From contig MENB01000113.1 in NCBI GenBank assembly GCA_001768125.1, positions 3,680 to 10,689 of the forward strand: a stretch of 7,010 nt of DNA. The letters run 5' to 3'. This stretch comes from Armatimonadetes bacterium RBG_19FT_COMBO_69_19. GTDB lineage: Bacteria > Sysuimicrobiota > Sysuimicrobiia > Sysuimicrobiales > Kaftiobacteriaceae. Within the stretch, counting starts at the first letter, position 1. Each line of letters begins with the position of its first letter. The notes beneath the pieces are model-generated. The model worked only from the letters and a program-made list of their open reading frames with translations, was not told the DNA's origin and searched no databases. Below, one piece after another: positions 1 through 5,196 of this stretch. Position numbers and translations under genes: made by a program.

Positions 1-495
1 CTCATCAAGGAGTTCAACCGCGGCCGCGACGTGGCGGGGAACTCGATCGGGGCACCCACGGCCTTCTCGGTCGGCGTGGCCCTGAACCTCTCCGCGCCCG
101 ACCTGGACCAGGAAGCCCGCGTGCTCGACCGCAAGATCCGGGCCGGGGCGGATTTCATCTGCACAATGCCGGTCTACGAGCCGGAGACGCTGGACCGCTT
201 CGAGCGCATCGCCGGTCGCCTGCCGCTGCCGGTGCTGGTCGGCGTGCTCCCGCTGGCCGGCACGCGCCACGCGGAGTTCCTGCACAACGAGCTGCCGGGT
301 CTGTCCATCCCCGATCCCATCCGCGCGCGGCTGCGCGCCGCCGGGGACGGGCGGGAGGAGGGGCTGCGCATGGCCGAAGAGCTGGTGGCCGCCCTGCGCC
401 CGCGCGTGGCCGGCATCTACTTCATCCCGTCGTTCGGACGCTACGACGCCGTCATCGAGCTGGTCAGGCTTGCGAAGGCGCACGCCCCCGCCTAA
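1..495 (+). CDS. Methylenetetrahydrofolate reductase C-terminal part, 5' truncated (probably bifunctional homocysteine S-methyltransferase/MTHFR)
   Basis: The frame is open from base 1 to a TAA at 493-495, giving the last 164 residues of a protein that starts upstream. The methionine codon at 31 is internal, because the family sequence continues before it (GRDVAGNSIGAPTAF at about residues 8-22). The fragment fits the FAD-dependent MTHFR barrel: GVALN, then DQEARVLDRKIRAGADF, then FLHNELPGLSIPDPIR, and a late AGIYFIPSFGRYD segment. The enzyme reduces 5,10-methylene-THF to 5-methyl-THF in the cytoplasm. The wording of these motifs is closest to the C-terminal half of YitJ-type proteins that carry an N-terminal homocysteine methyltransferase, but that half lies outside the window, so a stand-alone MetF cannot be excluded. 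At 166-168 there is Met where E. coli MetF has the folate-contacting Gln183. The split methionine synthase genes directly downstream would use its product. Confidence 0.88.
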   Translation, partial: LIKEFNRGRDVAGNSIGAPTAFSVGVALNLSAPDLDQEARVLDRKIRAGADFICTMPVYEPETLDRFERIAGRLPLPVLVGVLPLAGTRHAEFLHNELPGLSIPDPIRARLRAAGDGREEGLRMAEELVAALRPRVAGIYFIPSFGRYDAVIELVRLAKAHAPA

Positions 496-538
496 TGTAA
501 TCGTGAGGCGCGTAGCGACGAGCGATGGCCCTTTTCCT

Positions 539-543
539 GGAGG
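539..543 (+). promoter_or_regulatory. Shine-Dalgarno site that decides the start of the first MetE-like gene
   Basis: GGAGG ends five bases before the GTG at 549. The in-frame ATG at 525 has only a distant GAGG, about 17 bases upstream, and would add eight residues (MALFLEDG) before the conserved TTVVGNYPK start of the family. The GTG is therefore the better start. Confidence 0.65.
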
Positions 544-548
544 ATGGC

Positions 549-1535
549 GTGATTACAACAGTCGTAGGGAATTATCCCAAGATCCCCGACCTCCCCGCGC
601 CCGGCAAGTGGCGGAGCGCGGTGGAGAAGTTCCAGAAGGGGCAGATCGATGAGGCGGCGCTGCGCCGCGTGGAGGACGAGGTCACGGTCGAGGCGATCCG
701 CGACCAGCTCGAGGCGGGCGTCGATCTCATCACCGACGGCCAGATCCGCTGGGAGGACGCGCAGACCCACTTCGCCCGCCGGCTGCGCGGCTTTCACATC
801 AACGGCCTGCAGCGCTACTTCGACACCAACGTGTACTTCCGCGAGCCCGTCGCCGAGGGCGAAGTCGGCTGGGCCGAGCCGATCACCGTCGCCGAGTATA
901 CCTTTGCGCGAGCGCACAGCACCAAGCCCGTGAAGGCCGTCGTCACCGGCCCGCTGACGCTTGGGACGCTCAGCCGGAACACGTTCTATCCGACCCTGCG
1001 CGAATTCGTCCTGGCGCTTGCGCGGGCGCTCAACGGCGAGCTGCGCGCCCTGGCCGCCGCCGGCGCCGAGGTCATCCAGGTGGACGAGCCGGCCCTGTGC
1101 CGGCACAAGCAGGACTACGCGGTCTTCGCCGATGCGATGGGCGTCCTCACCGCCGGAGTCCGGGCCACGCTGGTGCTGGCGACCTACTTCGGCGATCTGG
1201 GCGGCGTCTACCCGCAGGTCCTGAGCCTGCCCTTCGATATCATCGGCATGGACTTCGTCGCCGGCCACCGGAACTGGGACGTCCTCTCTGGCGCCCCGTT
1301 CACGAAGACCCTGATGTTCGGGATCCTCGATGCGCGCAACACGCGGGTCGAGACCCCCGAGGAGATCGTCGCCGCCGTGCGGCGCATCTCCTCGACCGTG
1401 CCTCCCGAGCGCCTGCAGGTCGCCCCCAGCGCCGGTCTCGAGTTCCTGCCCCACGGCGTGGCGCGGCGCAAGCTGCGCGCGCTGGTCGAGGGCGTGCGGA
1501 CCGCCTCTGAGGCGCTGAAAGGAGCACGCGCGTGA
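549..1535 (+). CDS. MetE-like protein matching the N-terminal (non-catalytic) barrel of cobalamin-independent methionine synthase
   Basis: This is a 328-residue (beta/alpha)8-barrel protein from GTG 549 (alternative ATG 525, 336 residues). Its motifs follow the N-terminal half of E. coli MetE as I recall it: VVGNYPK near the start, FDTNVYF, KPVKAVVTGPLTLG, IQVDEPAL, LATYFGDL, DARNTRVE and LQVAPSAGLEF. The zinc ligands of the catalytic half are absent: A211, Y213 and A295 stand where the next gene has H211, C213 and C296. In full-length MetE this half is non-catalytic and contributes to the folate site, so the protein is probably the partner of the following gene in a split methionine synthase. 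Split MetE is known in archaea. The stop overlaps the next start by four bases (GTGA), indicating translational coupling. The reading as an N-half equivalent rather than a decayed paralogue rests on the N-half-specific motifs. An independent role with a corrinoid methyl donor remains possible. Confidence 0.85.
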   Translation: MITTVVGNYPKIPDLPAPGKWRSAVEKFQKGQIDEAALRRVEDEVTVEAIRDQLEAGVDLITDGQIRWEDAQTHFARRLRGFHINGLQRYFDTNVYFREPVAEGEVGWAEPITVAEYTFARAHSTKPVKAVVTGPLTLGTLSRNTFYPTLREFVLALARALNGELRALAAAGAEVIQVDEPALCRHKQDYAVFADAMGVLTAGVRATLVLATYFGDLGGVYPQVLSLPFDIIGMDFVAGHRNWDVLSGAPFTKTLMFGILDARNTRVETPEEIVAAVRRISSTVPPERLQVAPSAGLEFLPHGVARRKLRALVEGVRTASEALKGARA

Positions 1536-2533
1536 GCGAGCTGCCGCTGCTGCCCACCACCGCGGTGGGGAGCTATCCCAAGCCGCCGTACCTGCTCGAG
1601 GCCCGGCGCAAGCACCTCCGCAACCAGATCGGGAAAGCCGAGCTCACCGAACTGGAGCGGCGGGCCACCCGCGAGTGGATCCAGATCCAGGAAGAGCTCG
1701 GGATGGACCTGCTCGTAGACGGCGAGCAGTACCGCGGCGACATGGTCGCCTACTTTGCGGACGAGATGGCGGGCTTCGCCATCGCCGGGCTCGTGCGATC
1801 GTACGGGAACCGCTACTATCCCAAGCCGGTCGTCGTGGGCCCCGTCGGCCGGAAGGCACCGGTCACGGTGTCGTGGTTCAAGTACACGCAGTCGCTCACC
1901 AAGAAACCCGTGAAGGGGATGCTCACCGGCCCCTACACGATCGCGGAGTGGTCCTTCAACGAGCACTACCCAACGCGCCGCGAGCTGGTGCTGGAGCTGG
2001 CCCGGGCGATCCACGATGAGGTCGTGGACCTGGAGCGCGCCGGCGCCAGGTACATCCAGATCGACGAGCCCGCGATCCACACCCGCCCCGAGGAGGACTT
2101 CGACCTCGCGCGCGAGGCGATGGAGATCGTCACGGAGGGCATCTCCGCCTACACCGTGACGCACATCTGCTACGGGGACGTGCCGAAGATCTATCCGGCG
2201 ATGCTGCATCTCGCCGTGGATCAGCTCGATCTCGCCCTGAAGAATGAGGAGTTCGCACTCCTCGAGACGTTCCGTAAGGCGCCGTTCACGAAGGACATCG
2301 GGCTCGGGGTCGTCGACGCCCACAGCCACCGCGTGGAGTCCGTACAGGAGGTCGCCGACGGCATCCGCCGGACCCTCGAGGTCATCCCCGCCGAGCAGGT
2401 GTACGTCTCACCGGACTGCGGGCTCAAGACGCGGACCGCGGACGAGACCATCGGCAAGCTCCGCGTGATGGTGGAAGGCACGAAGGTGGTGCGCAGCGAG
2501 CTGCTGGGGGCGCGCGAAGGCGCGAGAGCCTAG
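1532..2533 (+). CDS. MetE-like catalytic subunit (C-terminal domain of cobalamin-independent methionine synthase)
   Basis: This 333-residue zinc enzyme is predicted to transfer a methyl group to homocysteine, making methionine in the cytoplasm. It starts at GTG 1532, with AAAGGAG (1518-1524) seven bases upstream inside the previous gene. Landmarks follow the catalytic half of MetE in order: TTAVGSYPK (S14, homocysteine site), DGEQYRGDM (E65, like E. coli E484), KKPVKGMLTGP, IQIDEP (D178, like D605), HIC (H211 and C213) and PDCGLKTR (C296). H211, C213 and C296 match three of the four zinc ligands of E. coli MetE. By eye the fourth, Glu665, aligns with an alanine in the LDLALKN segment, so the zinc site may differ. 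The length fits stand-alone core MetE proteins of archaea and Dehalococcoides; the Dehalococcoides enzyme uses methylcobalamin. The methyl-THF reductase and N-half partner upstream favour methyl-THF here, but the donor is an inference. Confidence 0.9.
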   Translation: MSELPLLPTTAVGSYPKPPYLLEARRKHLRNQIGKAELTELERRATREWIQIQEELGMDLLVDGEQYRGDMVAYFADEMAGFAIAGLVRSYGNRYYPKPVVVGPVGRKAPVTVSWFKYTQSLTKKPVKGMLTGPYTIAEWSFNEHYPTRRELVLELARAIHDEVVDLERAGARYIQIDEPAIHTRPEEDFDLAREAMEIVTEGISAYTVTHICYGDVPKIYPAMLHLAVDQLDLALKNEEFALLETFRKAPFTKDIGLGVVDAHSHRVESVQEVADGIRRTLEVIPAEQVYVSPDCGLKTRTADETIGKLRVMVEGTKVVRSELLGAREGARA

Positions 2534-2535
2534 CG

Positions 2536-3333
2536 TTGCCCGTCAAGGTCGAAGGGCGGCGCATCATCCGGGCGCCGGTCCAGAAAGTGTTCCAGCTCGT
2601 CAGCCGCCTGGACGCCGCGCCCCGCGTCACCGGCCTGTGGCTCACGGCCGATCTCGTCGAGCGTAAGTCCAACGCGCTGACCGTGCACTACCGCGGCTAC
2701 TTCGCCGGCCTCCCCGTCGAGTCAATCCAGCGGGCGATGCTCCACCCCCCGCACCGCATCGAGTTCCGCCAGTCTCGGGGGAACCTCAAGGCGTTCCGCG
2801 GCCAGTACCAGCTCAAGCCGATCGAGGGGGACACCGAGATCAGCCTCACGCTCGAGGCCGAGGTGGGCATCGCTCTCGTCTCGGAGGAGGCCGCGCGCCT
2901 CGTGCTGCATTCGTTCATCGAGCACAGCCTCGAGAAGTTCAAACTCACTGCCGAGCGCGACCTGCCGCGCGTGGTGCGCAAGGCCGCCAATGTCGCGGCG
3001 GCCAAGGAAGCCGCGCGACCGGAAGGCGAGGAGGCGGTTGCCACGCCCGCCGAAGCCGGACAAGCGTCCGAGGGAGCATCGACGGAGGTGTCACCGAGGA
3101 AGGATGGCGAGGGCGCCCCGGGACCGAGAGAGGCGCGGCGGAAACGTCCGGGTGCGCAGGCGCCGGGGCAACCCGCCGGGGCGAAACCGGGGACGGAGCA
3201 GCCGGGGGGAGGAACGAAGCGCCGTCGGCGCCGGAGGCGGCGCCGGGGTGGTGGAGGGCGGGGTTTGGGCGGACCGCCTAGCGGGTCAGGGCCAGGTCGC
3301 GGAGGACCGGGAACAGGACCGCCCCCAGGATGA
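2536..3333 (+). CDS. SRPBCC (START/Bet v1-like) domain protein with arginine- and glycine-rich disordered tail
   Basis: The 265-residue product starts at TTG 2536, two bases after the MetE stop. No close Shine-Dalgarno is visible (GAAGG at 2516-2520 is 15 bases away), so translation probably depends on coupling. Residues of about 3-150 read as a polyketide-cyclase/COQ10-like SRPBCC fold: an opening strand (VKVEGRRIIRAP), VFQLVSRLDAAPRV, a string of beta strands with HPPHRIEFRQ, and a long C-terminal helix ending FIEHSLEKFKLTAERDL. Such folds bind hydrophobic ligands or act as adaptors; the ligand here is unknown. Residues of about 155-265 are low complexity: an Ala/Glu-rich linker, then a run of nine arginines (229-237) and a Gly/Pro/Arg end. 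This resembles RNA-binding tails of ribonucleases and helicases, which is only an analogy. No signal peptide is seen. The last 56 bases overlap a convergent gene. I do not know its function, and a link to methionine synthesis is not shown. Confidence 0.75.
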   Translation: MPVKVEGRRIIRAPVQKVFQLVSRLDAAPRVTGLWLTADLVERKSNALTVHYRGYFAGLPVESIQRAMLHPPHRIEFRQSRGNLKAFRGQYQLKPIEGDTEISLTLEAEVGIALVSEEAARLVLHSFIEHSLEKFKLTAERDLPRVVRKAANVAAAKEAARPEGEEAVATPAEAGQASEGASTEVSPRKDGEGAPGPREARRKRPGAQAPGQPAGAKPGTEQPGGGTKRRRRRRRRRGGGGRGLGGPPSGSGPGRGGPGTGPPPG

Positions 3334-3562
3334 GGGTCAGCGTCCAGTAGAACTGCGTCTGCAACTGCTTGCGAATGTCCGCATTGTCCGACCGGAGGCC
3401 GCCGATCTCAGACCGGACGCCGCCGATCTCGGCTTTCAGTTCGGCCTTGAACTCCGCGCGAAACGCGCTGAGTTCGCGCTCCACTCCCGCCAGGCGCTCG
3501 TTGATCTGCTCGTACGCGCCCTCGAGCCGGGCCATCCGGATCTCCAGCGCCTCGGTGACCAT
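3278..3562 (-). CDS. Small coiled-coil protein with C-terminal transmembrane anchor
   Basis: The 94-residue product has a predicted coiled coil over residues 7-69 (RMARLEGAYEQINERL, then tandem heptads EIGGVRS and EIGGLRS at 45-58) and one hydrophobic segment at about 71-87 (FYWTLTLILGAVLFPVL), followed by a short basic end. Similar small coiled-coil, tail-anchored proteins are common in bacteria and mostly uncharacterised. It would be membrane-bound with the coil probably in the cytoplasm. The ATG at 3562 fits the usual distance before the RLEGAYEQ block. An in-frame ATG at 3535 has a better ribosome site, GGAG on the minus strand (3545-3542) with a six-base spacer, and would give 85 residues. 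It is convergent with the SRPBCC gene, with a 56-base overlap, and divergent from the DUF971 gene. No enzymatic motif is present, so no function is assigned. Confidence 0.72.
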   Translation of the reverse strand: MVTEALEIRMARLEGAYEQINERLAGVERELSAFRAEFKAELKAEIGGVRSEIGGLRSDNADIRKQLQTQFYWTLTLILGAVLFPVLRDLALTR

Positions 3563-3577
3563 GGCAATCTTGGCGTC

Positions 3578-3586
3578 ATGATACCA
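3578..3586 (-). promoter_or_regulatory. Possible extended -10 promoter element for the coiled-coil gene
   Basis: On the minus strand this reads TGGTATCAT: a TGn extension followed by TATCAT, five of six matches to the sigma-70 -10 consensus. It lies in the most AT-rich part of the 80-base divergent region. No convincing -35 is seen at 16-18 bases. Initiation about seven bases downstream would give a very short leader to ATG 3562 or about 36 bases to ATG 3535. Confidence 0.35.
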
Positions 3587-3632
3587 TAGGGAGTGTGCGG
3601 GTGCCCTGACGCACTCGGGCCATCCCGCGAAC

Positions 3633-3639
3633 AGGTGAT
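3633..3639 (+). promoter_or_regulatory. Ribosome binding site for the DUF971 gene
   Basis: AGGTGAT complements the extended 3' end of 16S rRNA (anti-Shine-Dalgarno plus the following bases) and sits three bases before GTG 3643. It supports that start over the in-frame ATG codons at 3655 and 3673, which have no comparable site. Confidence 0.5.
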
Positions 3640-3642
3640 GGC

Positions 3643-3996
3643 GTGTCGCCCAAGATGGCCGTTCCCGCGCAGATGGGCAGCGTGACCGACAATCCGTTCT
3701 GGATCGTCTGGTCCGACGGCCACCGCTCGAAATACTCCTGGCAGCGCCTGCGCATGGCCTGCCCCTGCGCCCACTGCAAGGGGGAGTGGACCTACCGGCC
3801 CGACCCGCTCACCGAGAAGGATGTCGCCCCGACGATCCGCGCGATGAGCCTGACCCGGGTCGGCGCCTACGCCCTGCGCTTCACGTGGATGGACGGCCAC
3901 GACACCGGCCTGTACCCCTTTCCGCTGCTCCGCCACGAGATCTGCGAGTGCGACGAGTGCGTCGCCCGGCGCGCGAGCGAGCCAAGCCCACGCTGA
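3643..3996 (+). CDS. DUF971 / gamma-butyrobetaine hydroxylase N-terminal-like metal-binding protein
   Basis: This 117-residue protein consists almost entirely of a DUF971 (GBBH-like N-terminal) domain. It shows NPFWIVWSDGHRS, then CPCAHC (C40, C42, C45), VGAYALRFTWMDGHDTGLYPF (with H86) and CECDEC (C101, C103, C106). In human BBOX1 the related domain binds zinc with a CxCxxC motif plus a downstream histidine, which would be C40/C42/C45 and H86 here. The second CxCxxC and the repeated W-x-DGH block suggest an internal duplication with a second metal site. Stand-alone DUF971 proteins have no settled role. The domain also forms the C-terminal part of the plant iron-sulfur carrier HCF101, and the gene directly downstream supplies the other two HCF101 domains, so a role in iron-sulfur cluster delivery is a reasonable inference. 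The 76-base gap to that gene contains a possible extra promoter. Confidence 0.85.
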   Translation: MSPKMAVPAQMGSVTDNPFWIVWSDGHRSKYSWQRLRMACPCAHCKGEWTYRPDPLTEKDVAPTIRAMSLTRVGAYALRFTWMDGHDTGLYPFPLLRHEICECDECVARRASEPSPR

Positions 3997-4033
3997 CCGC
4001 GCGGCGGCCCGGTGGATGCCCCCGATTCGGCTG

Positions 4034-4042
4034 TGCTAGCAT
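4034..4042 (+). promoter_or_regulatory. Possible extended -10 promoter upstream of the Mrp-type ATPase gene
   Basis: TGCTAGCAT matches TGn plus a -10 hexamer TAGCAT (four of six). The best -35 candidate, TGGATG at 4013-4018 with an 18-base spacer, is weak (three of six). It lies in the gap after the DUF971 gene and could give the downstream operon (Mrp, aldehyde dehydrogenase, LptA-like) its own transcript. Confidence 0.35.
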
Positions 4043-4058
4043 GATGGATGACACCGTC

Positions 4059-4065
4059 GGAGGAG
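4059..4065 (+). promoter_or_regulatory. Strong Shine-Dalgarno site fixing the GTG start of the Mrp-type ATPase
   Basis: GGAGGAG lies seven bases before GTG 4073. The nearby ATG codons at 4041, 4044 and 4048 are out of frame, so this site identifies the GTG as the start. Confidence 0.6.
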
Positions 4066-4072
4066 ACCCCCA

Positions 4073-5185
4073 GTGTTCGGACGCGGTTCCAGCATCACGC
4101 GCGAGCAGGTGCTCGAGGCCCTGAAGGACGTCCAGGACCCCGAGCTCCACCGCAGCATCGTCGAGCTCGACATGGTCAAAGACATCGTCATCGGCGACGG
4201 CCGGGTCAAAGTCGATGCCCTGCTGACTATCAGCGGCTGCCCGCTGCGCGAGACGATCGTCGAATCGATCAAAGCGAAGGTCGCCGCGCTGCCCGGCGTG
4301 AGCGCCGTGGACGTGAACCTCGGCGTGATGAGCCAGGAGCAGCGCCAGGCCCTGATCGGCAAGCTGCGGGGCGGCGAAAGCGCCTTCAAGGGCCCCGGCT
4401 CATTCCTGGGCCCCGACTCCCCGACGCGCGTCATCGCGGTGGCGAGCGGCAAGGGCGGGGTGGGGAAGTCCACCGTCACCGTCAACCTCGCCGCGGCGCT
4501 GGCGCGCATGGGCCACAAGGTCGGCGTCCTCGACGCCGACGTGTACGGCTTCAGCATCCCGAAGATGCTCGGCGTGCACGGGCGGCCGACCCTCATCGAC
4601 CAGATGATCATCCCGCTCGAGCGCGACGGCATCCGGGTCATCTCGATGGGCTTCCTGCTGCCCGACGAGGACCAGGCCGTGATCTGGCGCGGCCCGCTGC
4701 TGCACAAGACGCTGACGACCTTCATCGGCGAGGTGCACTGGGGCGCCGACCTCGAGTACCTGTTGATCGACCTGCCGCCGGGCACCGGTGACGTCTCGCT
4801 CACGATCGCGCAGACACTGCCGCAATCCTACATGCTGCTCGTCACCACGCCGCAGGACGCGGCCTCGCAGGTCGCCCGCCGCGCGGCGAAGATGGCGGAG
4901 AAGGTGAACATGGAGGTTGTGGGTGTCATCGAGAACATGTCCTTCTTCCAGCCCACGGCGGCGGACGCGCCGGTCTACATCTTCGGGCGAGGTGGCGGGG
5001 CGAAGCTCGCCCGTGAGCTCGCGGTCCCGCTCCTGGGCGAGATTCCCCTCGATCAGACCATCCGCGAGGGCGGCGATGCCGGTCGCCCCATCGTGCTGAC
5101 CCATCCCGATGCCCCCGCCTCGGTCGCCTTCCGCGCCGTGGCGGAGCAGCTGCGCAACACCGTCCCGGTCCCCGCCCGGGCCTAG
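4073..5185 (+). CDS. Mrp/ApbC/NBP35-family iron-sulfur cluster carrier ATPase with N-terminal MIP18 (DUF59) domain
   Basis: The 370-residue cytoplasmic P-loop ATPase is predicted to bind a [4Fe-4S] cluster transiently and hand it to target proteins. Residues of about 8-85 form a MIP18-like (DUF59) domain (VLEALKDVQDPEL, and SGCPLRE with C56). The ATPase part carries the deviant Walker A motif GKGGVGKST (126-134, with K127 and K132), DADVYG (154-159) and DLPPGTGD (233-240). After VIENMSFF (to residue 292), most Mrp proteins have CPxC. Here the stretch is QPTAADAP (293-300) and the only cysteine in the protein is C56. Cyanobacterial Mrp and plant HCF101 also lack that CxxC, so the gene need not be defective. 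It starts at GTG 4073. The stop lies 11 bases before the aldehyde dehydrogenase start, suggesting one operon. The DUF971 gene upstream completes an HCF101-like domain set. Confidence 0.93.
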   Translation: MFGRGSSITREQVLEALKDVQDPELHRSIVELDMVKDIVIGDGRVKVDALLTISGCPLRETIVESIKAKVAALPGVSAVDVNLGVMSQEQRQALIGKLRGGESAFKGPGSFLGPDSPTRVIAVASGKGGVGKSTVTVNLAAALARMGHKVGVLDADVYGFSIPKMLGVHGRPTLIDQMIIPLERDGIRVISMGFLLPDEDQAVIWRGPLLHKTLTTFIGEVHWGADLEYLLIDLPPGTGDVSLTIAQTLPQSYMLLVTTPQDAASQVARRAAKMAEKVNMEVVGVIENMSFFQPTAADAPVYIFGRGGGAKLARELAVPLLGEIPLDQTIREGGDAGRPIVLTHPDAPASVAFRAVAEQLRNTVPVPARA

Positions 5186-5196
5186 GGAGGAATCCG

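Noticed and set aside
470..501. Promoter-like TTGCGA (470-475) and TGTAAT (496-501) before the first MetE-like gene
   Set aside because: The 20-base spacing is too long, and the alternative TAATGT with a 17-base spacer matches only three of six. The evidence is too weak to annotate.
549..1535. The first MetE-like gene as a decayed, inactive paralogue
   Set aside because: The missing zinc ligands are expected for the N-terminal half of MetE, and the gene keeps N-half-specific motifs, an intact frame, a strong ribosome site and coupling to its partner.
2246..2263. Seven-base perfect hairpin with a TCGC loop in the catalytic MetE gene
   Set aside because: It is short, lies in a conserved coding segment (NEEFALLE), and is explained by codon choice.
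492..2329. Long minus-strand open frames opposite the two MetE-like genes (492-1454 and 1208-2329)
   Set aside because: They mirror strongly GC-ending codons of real genes, are rich in Arg/Gly/Ala/Asp without recognisable motifs, and overlap each other. They are shadows.
2990..3589. A 199-residue + strand open frame rich in arginine
   Set aside because: Its second half is exactly antisense to the coiled-coil gene and its first half is another frame of the SRPBCC tail; no domain is visible.
3595..3614. GTGCG/CGCAC inverted repeat in the divergent intergenic region, considered as an operator or terminator
   Set aside because: It has only five base pairs with a ten-base loop and no U-tract, which is within chance for this base composition.
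3997..4004. CCGCGCGG palindrome after the DUF971 stop
   Set aside because: An eight-base palindrome with no loop or U-tract is common in GC-rich DNA and is not a terminator.
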